DNA of 64,000 nt from contig NZ_CP154796.1 in NCBI RefSeq assembly GCF_039566955.1, positions 5,828,001 to 5,892,000 of the forward strand, written 5' to 3'. The notes under the pieces were generated by a model. The model was given only the letters and a program-made list of their open reading frames with translations, had not been told where the DNA came from and ran no database searches. Shown piece by piece: positions 17,209 to 26,406 of the stretch. Each line of letters starts with the position of its first letter. Within the stretch, counting starts at the first letter, position 1. Origin of the DNA: Micromonospora sp. DSM 45708 (GTDB lineage Bacteria; Actinomycetota; Actinomycetes; Mycobacteriales; Micromonosporaceae). Both the position numbers and the translations under genes were made by a program.

Positions 17209-18642
17209 TACTCCAGCCGGGGATGTTGACCTCGGCTGAGCTGCGGTTTGGTGCGGTGGGGGTACGAGGACAGCCACCGTCGATCATGGACGGTTGTGTG
17301 GACTGACCATGACGCAGCGGTGGCTGCCGGATACAGGGTAGACGCCCAGCGGTGGCGGGTGTTGTTCGACGAGCTGATGTTGACGGTCGGGCGGCGTTTC
17401 CGCAGGCCCGAGCCGCGCCGCCGGGTTCGTGACTTCGTCCGAGGGCTGTTGGCGCCGCTACCGCGGAAGAACTGCTGGAGCATCGCTGAGCACGCCGGGG
17501 ACGCCAGCCCGGACGGGATGCAGGACCTGCTGACCCGGGTGACGTGGGACGACGCTGAGGTTCGTGCCGATGTCCGCGAGTTCGTCGGTGAGCATCTCGG
17601 TGATGTCGAGGCCGTGCTGGTCATCGACGAGACGGGTGATCTGAAGAAGGGCCGGCACACCGTCGGGGTACAGCGGCAGTACTCGGGCACGGCCGGGAAG
17701 ATCGAGAACTGTCAGCTCGCCGTGCACCTGGTCTATGCCACCGAGGCTGGGCACGCGATGCTCGACACGGCCCTCTACCTGCCGAAGTCGTGGTGCGACG
17801 ACCCTGATCGCCGCGCCGAGGCCGGTGTCCCTGAGCAGGTGCGCTTCGCGACCAAACCGCAGTTGGCGTCCCGCATGATCGCCGCCGCGGTCACCGCTGG
17901 GCTGCCGTGCCGGTGGGCGACCGGCGACGAGGCCTACGGCAGCGATCCGCGGCTGGCCGCCCGGCTGCGTCAGCTACGACTGGGCTACGTCCTGGCCGTG
18001 GCCTGCTCACATCAGGTGATCACCGGCCTGGGCATCTACCGCGTCGACGGCCTCGCCGCCGAGCTTCCCGACACCGCCTGGCAACGGCTCTCCGCCGGTC
18101 GAGGCGCGAAGGGCCACCGCTACTACGACTGGTCCTTCGTCGCCCTGCCCCACGCCACCGACGCCCACGGCGGGCACCACTGGCTGCTGATCCGCCGCAG
18201 CCGCCGCACCGGTGAACTGGCCTTCTACCGCTGCTGGTCACCCGAGGTCGTCTCCCTCGGCACTCTCGTCGCGGTCGCCGGCCGGCGCTGGAAGATCGAG
18301 GAGTCGTTCCAGGCCGCGAAGACTGGCCTCGGCCTCGACCAGCACCAACACCGCCGCTGGACCTCCTGGCACCGCTGGAGCACCCTGGCGATCCTCGCCC
18401 ACGCGTTCCTCGCCGCCGCGACCACCGAGCACCGCCACCGCTACCAGCCGGTCGGGCTCATCCCCCTGACTGTCAACGAGCTACGCCACCTGTTCCACGT
18501 CCTGATCATCGAACCCACCCGCCGACTCTGCGACCCGCTGCTCTGGTCAATCCGCCGACGCCGCCACCAAGCCCGCGCCATGAACAGCCACTACGCCCGA
18601 CAAGCCCTCATCGAGCCGTGATCACGATCCCCGGCTGGAGTA
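17209..18642 (+). mobile_element. IS701-family insertion sequence, copy 1
   Basis: 1434 bp with terminal inverted repeats beginning TACTCCAGCCGGGGAT, flanked by a CTAG direct duplication (17205-17208 and 18643-18646). CTAG is a typical IS701-family target. An apparently identical copy lies at 23482-24915 in the opposite orientation, implying very recent transposition. Confidence 0.95.
17248..18621 (+). CDS. IS701-family transposase, copy 1
   Basis: 457 residues, complete. Landmarks: RKNCWSIAEHAGDASPDGMQ, VLVIDETGDLKKG with catalytic Asp, GVQRQYSGTAGKIENCQ, the acidic ATGDEAYG, and the C-terminal WKIEESFQAAKTGLGLDQHQ. Identical at protein level to the copy at 23503-24876. It moves the element by DDE chemistry at YTAR-type tetranucleotides. 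Confidence 0.95.
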   Translation: MVRWGYEDSHRRSWTVVWTDHDAAVAAGYRVDAQRWRVLFDELMLTVGRRFRRPEPRRRVRDFVRGLLAPLPRKNCWSIAEHAGDASPDGMQDLLTRVTWDDAEVRADVREFVGEHLGDVEAVLVIDETGDLKKGRHTVGVQRQYSGTAGKIENCQLAVHLVYATEAGHAMLDTALYLPKSWCDDPDRRAEAGVPEQVRFATKPQLASRMIAAAVTAGLPCRWATGDEAYGSDPRLAARLRQLRLGYVLAVACSHQVITGLGIYRVDGLAAELPDTAWQRLSAGRGAKGHRYYDWSFVALPHATDAHGGHHWLLIRRSRRTGELAFYRCWSPEVVSLGTLVAVAGRRWKIEESFQAAKTGLGLDQHQHRRWTSWHRWSTLAILAHAFLAAATTEHRHRYQPVGLIPLTVNELRHLFHVLIIEPTRRLCDPLLWSIRRRRHQARAMNSHYARQALIEP

Positions 18643-18646
18643 CTAG

Positions 18647-18885
18647 GCGTGACGACGGCGTATAGCTATCTGCTAATCCACAATCACGGACCTTGACGAT
18701 GCTGGGAATGCCGACTTCCGGTCCGACTTCGCGTACCGACTTGCGGTCCGACCGGCACCTGAGCAGCGCAAACGAGGTCACACGCCCGTTCGCACCCACC
18801 TCACAACCCGCGAAATTGGGGCTATCCTGACCCCAATCCGATCGGCTGCCGCCGGTCGGGCACCAGTGGTATCCGGAGGCTGCCG
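18647..18885 (+). other. spacer with a degraded remnant of a small gene
   Basis: A stop-bounded frame from about 18683 reads DDAGNADFRSDFAYRLAVRP without a start codon. It resembles RSDFASVFV of the small minus-strand gene at 28580-28804, and the two share a 19-bp identical DNA stretch. This looks like a truncated paralogue left beside the IS. The promoter of the regulator at 18886 should lie in its 3' half. Confidence 0.4.
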
Positions 18886-19773
18886 GTGAATCGCCCCAGT
18901 CCCTACGTCCGTCGGCAATGGCTCGCACGCGAGATCCGCCGCCTCCGCGAAGAGCACGGCCTGACCGCCGAAGCCCTCGCACGTGGAGTCGGATTCCCGC
19001 GCAAACATCTGAGCATTCTGGAAAACGGACACCTCGGCCCGGACATCGACCTCGTCAGCGGGATATGCGACTACCTCACGGTAGGAGAAAGGCGTCAGCA
19101 AGCGATCATGGACGCGGCCACCGACGGCTGGGCTCAAGGCTGGTGGGCGACCACCGCCAACCAGATGGGCGCCCGTCAGGCGATCTACGCCGACCTTGAA
19201 AGCGGCACCGAAACGATCACCGAATACGCCATAGCCCTGATTCCCGGCCTGCTCCAAACGCCCGCCTACGCCGACGCTCGGCTACGCAGCGACCCCGCTC
19301 GCCACCACCATGCATTCGACCCTGCCGTCGCGGTCGCCGCCCGCGCCCGGCGCCAAGACCAGATACTCGCCGCCGGCGGGCCGAGCTACACCGTCATCAT
19401 CGACGAGACCGCCATCCGACGCCGCGCCGCCGACCCGCCAATCATCGCCGAACAACTACGACACATCCTCGACGTCTGCGAAACACGATCGTCCGTCAGC
19501 GTTCTCGTACTGGCCAGCGACGCGGTGATCCGGTCGCACAGCGCCCCATGCTCCGCATACTCGATCTACCGCTACCGGGATCCCCAACGCTCATACGCCC
19601 TGGCAACCGCCACCCTCACCACAGACATCATCCACACCGATCCCCGCGCGATCGACCCCTACTTGAGCTTGCACAGCAGGCTCAAGGCCGCCGCCCTATC
19701 ACGTGAGGCGAGCACCGACCTCATTCGTGCCGCGGCAGACCAACTGGCACCCACCCAAGGAGTCCCAGCATGA
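18886..19773 (+). CDS. XRE-type regulator with DUF5753 domain
   Basis: 295 residues from a GTG with GGAGGC at suitable spacing. The N-terminal HTH spans about 12-70 (LAREIRRLREEHGLTAEALARGVGFPRKHLSILENG). The remainder is a DUF5753 domain, including ETITEYAIALIPGLLQTPAYA and YTVIIDETAIRRR. Such Scr1-like regulators are paired with small DUF397 proteins in actinobacteria, and a DUF397 gene overlaps its stop here. It acts as a cytoplasmic DNA-binding switch; targets unknown. Confidence 0.92.
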   Translation: MNRPSPYVRRQWLAREIRRLREEHGLTAEALARGVGFPRKHLSILENGHLGPDIDLVSGICDYLTVGERRQQAIMDAATDGWAQGWWATTANQMGARQAIYADLESGTETITEYAIALIPGLLQTPAYADARLRSDPARHHHAFDPAVAVAARARRQDQILAAGGPSYTVIIDETAIRRRAADPPIIAEQLRHILDVCETRSSVSVLVLASDAVIRSHSAPCSAYSIYRYRDPQRSYALATATLTTDIIHTDPRAIDPYLSLHSRLKAAALSREASTDLIRAAADQLAPTQGVPA

Positions 19774-19970
19774 CCACACCGACCCACACCTGGCGCAAAT
19801 CCAGCCGCAGCGACGACGGCAACTGCGTCGAAGTGGCCATCGCCGACGCAGTTCTCGTCCGAGACTCGAAAGACCCTCAAGGTCCAATCCTTCGGTTCGA
19901 TGCCCGGGCGTGGCACACGTTCGTGTCGACCCCGCCCATCGGCGGCCTCGGCCAACCGGCAACTCGCTAA
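19770..19970 (+). CDS. DUF397 protein, partner of the XRE regulator
   Basis: 66 residues with the hallmark WRKSSRSDDGNCVEVA at the N-terminus and VLVRDSKDPQGPILRF in the middle. The ATG overlaps the upstream TGA. DUF397 proteins modulate the adjacent DUF5753 regulator, as described for the Scr1/Scr2-type pairs. Size and motifs are normal. Confidence 0.93.
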   Translation: MTTPTHTWRKSSRSDDGNCVEVAIADAVLVRDSKDPQGPILRFDARAWHTFVSTPPIGGLGQPATR

Positions 19971-20565
19971 GAAGGCCGATCTAGAAGCGAGGTGCCGCGT
20001 CGCTCGCCGCGGTTTGATCGCCGACGAGGGCAAGCACGATACGTCGGCGAGACGCGGCACCTCGCCGCCCCACGTGGAGGAACTAACGCGCCTCGTCACT
20101 CAAAGACGATGCGCATACCCACAGCCCGGCCGTGGCGCCTGGCCCCACCCCTACCAGCACATGATCGGAGACACCCACCGCGCCCACAACATTAGGCAGG
20201 GCTACATCCCGATGTTCATCGCCGGCCTGTCGACCGCCAAGGTCGTCGGTATCTGCCAACGCCTCGACGACCCCGTCTGGACGCACGTCGACCTGACCAA
20301 TGTCGAAGCACTCTGCGGCACATCGCCTGGGACGACACCAATCAGAAGACACTTCCCCACATCCACCTCACGCCCGGACTCAAGGAACACAGCGCGACCG
20401 CTCACACCGGCCACCTGCTAAATGCAAGCGTCCCATTCCTCACCGAAATGCTCATCATCGAGATCAGCTCACCGGCAATGCGTCGGCTACCGAACACCGA
20501 CCTGTACGACGTACCACAACTGCGCATCGGCTAACGATCGCGACCCTGCCACGAGGGAGGTGTGG
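19971..20565 (+). pseudogene. decayed or frameshifted ORF region
   Basis: Two adjoining frames look coding but are out of register. The first, from a possible ATG at 20161, encodes IRQGYIPMFIAGLSTAKVV and WTHVDLTNVEAL. From about 20318 another frame encodes AWDDTNQKTLPHIHLTPGLK and ends LYDVPQLRIG with a TAA near 20535. A single frameshifted gene of roughly 120 residues or more is likely. No family recognised. The rest of the stretch shows nothing. Confidence 0.35.
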
Positions 20566-21828
20566 ATGCCGCGCCATCCCGACACCGTCATCACGCCCAA
20601 CCGGCTGCTCGTCCGGGCACGCCAGCGCCTGACGTCGCCGCAAAGGCCTGGGCAGTGCATGTCCAGAGCCGAACTGGCCGACGCCATCAACGCCGCTCTC
20701 GACCGTCTGTACCCCGCGCAAAGCCTTACCGCCCACTACGTTGACCATCGCTGGGTCGGCAAACTCGAACGAGGAGAACACCGCTGGCCCAGCCGCGAGC
20801 GCCGCACTGCCCTCCGTCACGTCATCGGCGCCACCACCGACACCGAACTCGGCCTCTACAGTCCGCGACGCACTCCGGACGCGATCCGATCTGGCCGCGT
20901 CCAGGACCAACCGCCCACACGCCGGCTACTCCACGTCTGCGTCAGTGACGAACTTCTCGACGGCGATCCGGAGGCATGGCTACATGAGCTCGACGATCTC
21001 ACTAACCAACCCATGCGAACATGGCCTCAACTCAGGTGCCAGGTGCAGGAGTACCTCGAAGTCCTCGACCATCTCCAGGGCCGCCACGCTCGACCGCACC
21101 TTGCACGGGTCGATGCTCGCTGGTCGGAGTTCATGAGTTGGATCGCCGACAACACCGCCTCACCCGAGGGTTGGACGTGGCTTGACCGATCGCACCGTCG
21201 CGCCACTGAGGCTGATGACACATCGCTTGCCGCCTACACGCTCATGCGGCAGAGTCAACGTGCTCTCGACAACGGCGACGTCCGCGCGGCGATTGCTCTC
21301 TCACGCCGCTCCCTGGCACCCGGTTCGGTACCCGCCCGCACTCGCACGCTGTGCCTTACTCGCATAGCCGAAGCACTGGCTGCCAGCGGTGATGACGAGG
21401 CACGTACCGCAATCATGGCAGCCCGACGCGGGCTGCTCGGTGCGGACGCCAATGCGGCCGATGAAGACGACTTCGCCCGACACTGCGACCCCCGTTACGT
21501 TGCCGCGGTTGACGCCCGCTGCCGGCACTTGCTCGGTGACCCGGCCTCCGCCACCTCGATCTTCCAGGAACTCCTCAGCGACCTAGCCGACATCGCACCG
21601 ATCGACGCGGGACTCTGGCACGCCCACCTCGCTGAGTGCTACCTGCACCACAACCCGGAACACGCCGCCGCCCACGGGATGAGCGCCCTGCGGCTCTCGG
21701 ACGAGACTGCCTCCTACCGTGTCATCCGCGCTACGCAGCCACTCGCGATAGCGCTGCGCCGGCACACAGCACTGCCCGCAGCCCAAGCCTTCATCGACAG
21801 GCACCGCACCGCAGTGACATCCCAGTGA
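20566..21828 (+). CDS. HTH + helical-repeat regulator, paralogue A
   Basis: 420 residues from the ATG at 20566 (GAGGGAGGTG upstream), the position at which all three paralogues begin MPRHPDT. The N-terminal ~100 residues form an XRE-like DNA-binding region (MSRAELADAINAALDRLYPA, YVDHRWVGKLERGEHRWPS). The remainder is all-helical with TPR-like pairs (ALDNGDVRAAIALSRRSL, LWHAHLAECYLHHNPEHAA). 130 bp of its HTH region (20684-20813) is identical to 22715-22844 in paralogue B. Only 12 nt separate it from the creatininase-family gene, which it probably regulates or serves with. Confidence 0.8.
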   Translation: MPRHPDTVITPNRLLVRARQRLTSPQRPGQCMSRAELADAINAALDRLYPAQSLTAHYVDHRWVGKLERGEHRWPSRERRTALRHVIGATTDTELGLYSPRRTPDAIRSGRVQDQPPTRRLLHVCVSDELLDGDPEAWLHELDDLTNQPMRTWPQLRCQVQEYLEVLDHLQGRHARPHLARVDARWSEFMSWIADNTASPEGWTWLDRSHRRATEADDTSLAAYTLMRQSQRALDNGDVRAAIALSRRSLAPGSVPARTRTLCLTRIAEALAASGDDEARTAIMAARRGLLGADANAADEDDFARHCDPRYVAAVDARCRHLLGDPASATSIFQELLSDLADIAPIDAGLWHAHLAECYLHHNPEHAAAHGMSALRLSDETASYRVIRATQPLAIALRRHTALPAAQAFIDRHRTAVTSQ

Positions 21829-21840
21829 CAGGATGACCGC

Positions 21841-22557
21841 ATGGACCTCTTGCCGCTTATCACCAGCACCGACATCGCCGCGAGCGCACCTGAGGTAGCC
21901 GTTCTGCCCGTCGGCAGCTTCGAGCAGCACGGTTCGTTTCTGCCGCTGACCACCGACACGATCGTCGCCACCGCGGTCGCTGAGGCCATCGCGCAACGGC
22001 ACAACGTCCTGGCCCTTCCGCCGATCACGCTGTCGTGCTCGCATGAGCACGCAGGGTGGGCCGGTACCGTCAGCATCAGCCACCAGACCCTATCGGCGAT
22101 CATCGAGGACATCCGGTCCTCTCTCGCCGGGAGCGGAATCACCCGGCTGGCCATCGTCAACGGCCACGGCGGCAACTACGTGCTGTCCAACGTCGTGCAG
22201 ACCGCCAACGCCGTGACGCCCGGTTCAATGACGCTGTTCCCGACCCGTACCGACTGGGCAAGGGCCCGGAAGGACGCGTGCTTGGACAGCGACGCTCACC
22301 AAGATATGCACGCCGGCGAGTTGGAAGTGTCCATCCTGCTGCACGTACAGCCCCACGCGGTCGGCGAGGACTTCACCGCTGGAGACCACTACGCAGATGA
22401 CCGACCGATGCTGCTACTCCGGGGGATGAGCGCGTACACAGAGACGGGCGTCATCGGACGGCCCTCAGCCGGCACCGCAGCCAAGGGCCAAGCCCTGCTG
22501 CTAAGCCTCGCGCAGTCGTTCGACGACCATCTCGCCGCTCTACTTAGCCAGGCGTGA
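21841..22557 (+). CDS. creatininase-family amidohydrolase
   Basis: 238 residues. The metal-binding pattern of the family is visible: LPVGSFEQHGSFLPLTTDT (Glu, His, Asp), SCSHEHAGWAGT, VNGHGGNY and DMHAGELEVS (Glu). Family members include creatininase, the MftE peptidase and archaeal ArfB, which deformylates a GTP-derived formamidopyrimidine. Given a RibD-like enzyme and a FolE/QueD/QueE pathway nearby, a pterin- or pyrimidine-type substrate is possible (inference). AGGATGACCGC precedes the ATG. Directly downstream of regulator A. Confidence 0.85.
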   Translation: MDLLPLITSTDIAASAPEVAVLPVGSFEQHGSFLPLTTDTIVATAVAEAIAQRHNVLALPPITLSCSHEHAGWAGTVSISHQTLSAIIEDIRSSLAGSGITRLAIVNGHGGNYVLSNVVQTANAVTPGSMTLFPTRTDWARARKDACLDSDAHQDMHAGELEVSILLHVQPHAVGEDFTAGDHYADDRPMLLLRGMSAYTETGVIGRPSAGTAAKGQALLLSLAQSFDDHLAALLSQA

Positions 22558-23481
22558 CGGAAGAGAACGGCCCGACCCGCATGCGAAACAGGTGCCATGC
22601 CTCGCCATCCTGACACCGTCATCACGCCCAACAGGCTGCTCGTCCAGGCCCGCCAGCGCCTGACGTCGCCGCTACGGCCCGGCCAGCGCATGTCCAGAGC
22701 CGAACTGGCTGACACCATCAACGCCGCTCTCGACCGTCTGTACCCCGCGCAAAGCCTTACCGCCCACTACGTTGACCATCGCTGGGTCGGCAAACTCGAA
22801 CGAGGAGAACACCGCTGGCCCAGCCGCGAGCGCCGCACTGCCCTGCGCCAGGTGCTCGGTGCCGCGGTAGACGCAGATCTCGGCCTTTACAGCCCTCGAC
22901 GCACCGAGGGCTGCGCGATCCCCGACCGCCGGCAAGTGACGGCTGCATGGTTCGGCAAGCTGCCAGGTGACCTTGCTGAGCTTCCGGGACCATGGACATC
23001 CGGACTCGGGTTGCAGGCACCGGCCAAAATCGAGTGGCCTCATGTCGAGGCCCTTCAACGCAGCATTGCCTTGTTCGAAGAGTGGGACCATCAGCACGGT
23101 GGCGGACTCGCCCGTGCAGCTATGGCGGGTCAGCTCGAATGGGCATGCCAGGTCGCCCGTCAGGCGTCGTCCACCGAGACGATACGCCGAGCCTGGTTGT
23201 CGACGGCGGCCCGACTTGCTGACCTTGCCGGATGGGCGTGCTTCGATTCAGGCGATGAGCCCGGCACAACACAGCAGTACCTCGTTTTGGCGATCCGATT
23301 GGCCGGCGAAGCCGAGGGCCTACAGCAAAGGGCACACACCGCCACCACCTTGAGCAGGCATCTCACCTACATCGGGCAGGTCGCGGACGCTCTTGATGTG
23401 ATTGGCCTTGTCCACTCGGATTGGCGGTTGATTCCTCCGTTGGGACGTGCTGCGGTTCGCATCGTGGAGGCTCGCGCCTAT

Positions 23482-24915
23482 TACTCCAGCCGGGGATCGT
23501 GATCACGGCTCGATGAGGGCTTGTCGGGCGTAGTGGCTGTTCATGGCGCGGGCTTGGTGGCGGCGTCGGCGGATTGACCAGAGCAGCGGGTCGCAGAGTC
23601 GGCGGGTGGGTTCGATGATCAGGACGTGGAACAGGTGGCGTAGCTCGTTGACAGTCAGGGGGATGAGCCCGACCGGCTGGTAGCGGTGGCGGTGCTCGGT
23701 GGTCGCGGCGGCGAGGAACGCGTGGGCGAGGATCGCCAGGGTGCTCCAGCGGTGCCAGGAGGTCCAGCGGCGGTGTTGGTGCTGGTCGAGGCCGAGGCCA
23801 GTCTTCGCGGCCTGGAACGACTCCTCGATCTTCCAGCGCCGGCCGGCGACCGCGACGAGAGTGCCGAGGGAGACGACCTCGGGTGACCAGCAGCGGTAGA
23901 AGGCCAGTTCACCGGTGCGGCGGCTGCGGCGGATCAGCAGCCAGTGGTGCCCGCCGTGGGCGTCGGTGGCGTGGGGCAGGGCGACGAAGGACCAGTCGTA
24001 GTAGCGGTGGCCCTTCGCGCCTCGACCGGCGGAGAGCCGTTGCCAGGCGGTGTCGGGAAGCTCGGCGGCGAGGCCGTCGACGCGGTAGATGCCCAGGCCG
24101 GTGATCACCTGATGTGAGCAGGCCACGGCCAGGACGTAGCCCAGTCGTAGCTGACGCAGCCGGGCGGCCAGCCGCGGATCGCTGCCGTAGGCCTCGTCGC
24201 CGGTCGCCCACCGGCACGGCAGCCCAGCGGTGACCGCGGCGGCGATCATGCGGGACGCCAACTGCGGTTTGGTCGCGAAGCGCACCTGCTCAGGGACACC
24301 GGCCTCGGCGCGGCGATCAGGGTCGTCGCACCACGACTTCGGCAGGTAGAGGGCCGTGTCGAGCATCGCGTGCCCAGCCTCGGTGGCATAGACCAGGTGC
24401 ACGGCGAGCTGACAGTTCTCGATCTTCCCGGCCGTGCCCGAGTACTGCCGCTGTACCCCGACGGTGTGCCGGCCCTTCTTCAGATCACCCGTCTCGTCGA
24501 TGACCAGCACGGCCTCGACATCACCGAGATGCTCACCGACGAACTCGCGGACATCGGCACGAACCTCAGCGTCGTCCCACGTCACCCGGGTCAGCAGGTC
24601 CTGCATCCCGTCCGGGCTGGCGTCCCCGGCGTGCTCAGCGATGCTCCAGCAGTTCTTCCGCGGTAGCGGCGCCAACAGCCCTCGGACGAAGTCACGAACC
24701 CGGCGGCGCGGCTCGGGCCTGCGGAAACGCCGCCCGACCGTCAACATCAGCTCGTCGAACAACACCCGCCACCGCTGGGCGTCTACCCTGTATCCGGCAG
24801 CCACCGCTGCGTCATGGTCAGTCCACACAACCGTCCATGATCGACGGTGGCTGTCCTCGTACCCCCACCGCACCAAACCGCAGCTCAGCCGAGGTCAACA
24901 TCCCCGGCTGGAGTA
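23482..24915 (-). mobile_element. IS701-family insertion sequence, copy 2
   Basis: 1434 bp, same length and ends as the copy at 17209-18642 but inverted. It is flanked by a CTAT direct duplication (23478-23481 and 24916-24919). It splits regulator paralogue B. The two copies could recombine, and inversion of the 18.6-23.5 kb segment would be the expected outcome. Confidence 0.95.
23503..24876 (-). CDS. IS701-family transposase, copy 2
   Basis: 457 residues, identical in sequence to the product of 17248-18621, with the same DDE landmarks (VLVIDETGDLKKG, ATGDEAYG, IEESFQAAKTG). Intact within its inverted repeats and therefore probably active. Confidence 0.95.
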   Translation of the reverse strand: MVRWGYEDSHRRSWTVVWTDHDAAVAAGYRVDAQRWRVLFDELMLTVGRRFRRPEPRRRVRDFVRGLLAPLPRKNCWSIAEHAGDASPDGMQDLLTRVTWDDAEVRADVREFVGEHLGDVEAVLVIDETGDLKKGRHTVGVQRQYSGTAGKIENCQLAVHLVYATEAGHAMLDTALYLPKSWCDDPDRRAEAGVPEQVRFATKPQLASRMIAAAVTAGLPCRWATGDEAYGSDPRLAARLRQLRLGYVLAVACSHQVITGLGIYRVDGLAAELPDTAWQRLSAGRGAKGHRYYDWSFVALPHATDAHGGHHWLLIRRSRRTGELAFYRCWSPEVVSLGTLVAVAGRRWKIEESFQAAKTGLGLDQHQHRRWTSWHRWSTLAILAHAFLAAATTEHRHRYQPVGLIPLTVNELRHLFHVLIIEPTRRLCDPLLWSIRRRRHQARAMNSHYARQALIEP

Positions 24916-25407
24916 CTATGCAAGGAGCCATGATAGGCGGGCATGCATTCGGGCGGTCGGCTTATGTGATGAGGAGTTCGCGGCGAGCGGTTCGGATGGG
25001 CCGGAAGATCCAGTTTGGGGCTACTACGCCGATGTCGGCCAGATTCTCGGTGACGCTGGCCATGCTCTGTTCGATATCGCCGTAGCGACCGATGACCGCC
25101 TTCAGGCGGACGCATTTATCAATCGATTGCAGTCCGCGTACTCCTACCACCCGAAGGAAGCTGCCAGATCGCGAGCTCTCACCATGATTCGGATCGCCTG
25201 CCTCCAGATATGCGGTGGCAATTTCGTCGGTGGGCTGAACTCGATCCGGGCTGGCTTGGCAGACGCACGGGGCGTCCACTCCAGCAGAGTGCGGGATGAC
25301 CTCCGCGCCCTTGGCTCCGTCCTCGCGAACACAGATCCGGAGCCGAACCTCGCAGGTGAATTGGAGGCTGCGCGGGCGCACGTAGCGGAGGCGATGCGTG
25401 CACAGAT

Positions 25408-26277
25408 CTAGTAACCCGTCCAACCGGCAGGAGCGGTTCCGTCTCGCAACGTGTTGATACGATGCCTCAGTTGACGCTGTCGTTGCAGGTCGTTGCCTGC
25501 TGACTGAGCCAGCCATAGAGTCATGCGCAGCATACGCGCCATTCGCAGCTCCGACCACGACGGACTCAGGCGGACATCGAATCCATACGTTTGAACGAAG
25601 TCAACGTACTCCTTATGGGGGAACCACCCACACTCGTAGTAGAGGGCCGTCAGGGTCAAATCCCATTCCGGTGGTCCGATACATACTGCCTCCAGATCCA
25701 CGAATGCTTCCCGGCCGCCTGCCGACACTAGGAGATTTTCCATATGCGCGTCGCCGTGCAGCACTGCCTCACCGAGCGTAAATTCCGCGGTGACCCACCG
25801 GGCCGAGAGTTGATCACGGAGTTCCCGCAGGAGCATGCGGTCGTTGATGTCGAGGCAGGCGCCCGCCTGTAACCGCTCTTCGAACCCATCAAACGGCGAC
25901 AAGCAGGGCAAAAGGTTTGCCGGGATGGCAAGCACGTGTAGCTGACGCAGGCACTTGGCGAGGGTGACCAAGTCGGCTGGCCGACTATCGGCCAGGTACT
26001 CCCACAAAGACACCACGTACTGTCCGACGATCATTGGCTCCGGCCGTGCGGGGTGAACAACAGGCACGTGGCGGGAGGCGAGCCAGGTAGCGACGTCGAT
26101 CTCCCGGCGGGGGGCACTCCCCTTGGCCGCCCTTGGTACCACCCGCGCCAGCACACCAGCGCTAGGCAGCAGGACCACACCGTTCTCGCCCACACGCACC
26201 ACGCTGGCATCGTGAGCCGGAAGGCCCGCCTGGGTGGCCGCCGACGTCACCGCGTCGATCGCTTCTTCCGCACGCAC
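25408..26277 (-). CDS. aminoglycoside-phosphotransferase-family kinase
   Basis: About 289 residues from the GTG at 26277 (AGGAG 4 nt before); an ATG at 26331 in the same frame is an alternative. The kinase-like catalytic loop is VLHGDAHMENLLV, and the metal-binding DLEAVCIGPPEWDLT follows, as in APH/choline-kinase folds. The N-terminal part has VLARVVPRAA as a likely ATP-lysine region. Such enzymes phosphorylate small hydroxylated molecules. It lies 130 nt downstream of the regulator-RibD fusion on the same strand and is probably cotranscribed. It could be a self-resistance or tailoring kinase. Confidence 0.85.
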   Translation of the reverse strand: MRAEEAIDAVTSAATQAGLPAHDASVVRVGENGVVLLPSAGVLARVVPRAAKGSAPRREIDVATWLASRHVPVVHPARPEPMIVGQYVVSLWEYLADSRPADLVTLAKCLRQLHVLAIPANLLPCLSPFDGFEERLQAGACLDINDRMLLRELRDQLSARWVTAEFTLGEAVLHGDAHMENLLVSAGGREAFVDLEAVCIGPPEWDLTLTALYYECGWFPHKEYVDFVQTYGFDVRLSPSWSELRMARMLRMTLWLAQSAGNDLQRQRQLRHRINTLRDGTAPAGWTGY

Positions 26278-26406
26278 CCGACTCCTCTCCCTTCCCGGCC
26301 AAACCCCCTCGATGACCTCCCCGGCCGGCATCGGCCTGCCTGTTCCGGCCTCACATGTTGTAGGTCTGGCAGGCGCAATCGTTCGACCCCGGCCGCGGGC
26401 AACGCA

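Larger units (their letters stand above)
22597..25411 (+). pseudogene. HTH + helical-repeat regulator, paralogue B, split by an IS
   Basis: The 5' part (22597-23481) and 3' part (24920-25411) join in frame once the IS and one copy of its CTAT duplication are removed. The restored junction reads VEARAYARSHDRRAC and gives 458 codons, close to paralogue A. It starts MPRHPDTVITPNRLL with an HTH region nearly identical to A. As it stands, the 5' part would make a ~301-residue truncated protein ending in IS-encoded residues, keeping the DNA-binding region but losing about 160 C-terminal residues. It ends convergently, overlapping the phosphotransferase gene by 4 nt. Confidence 0.92.
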
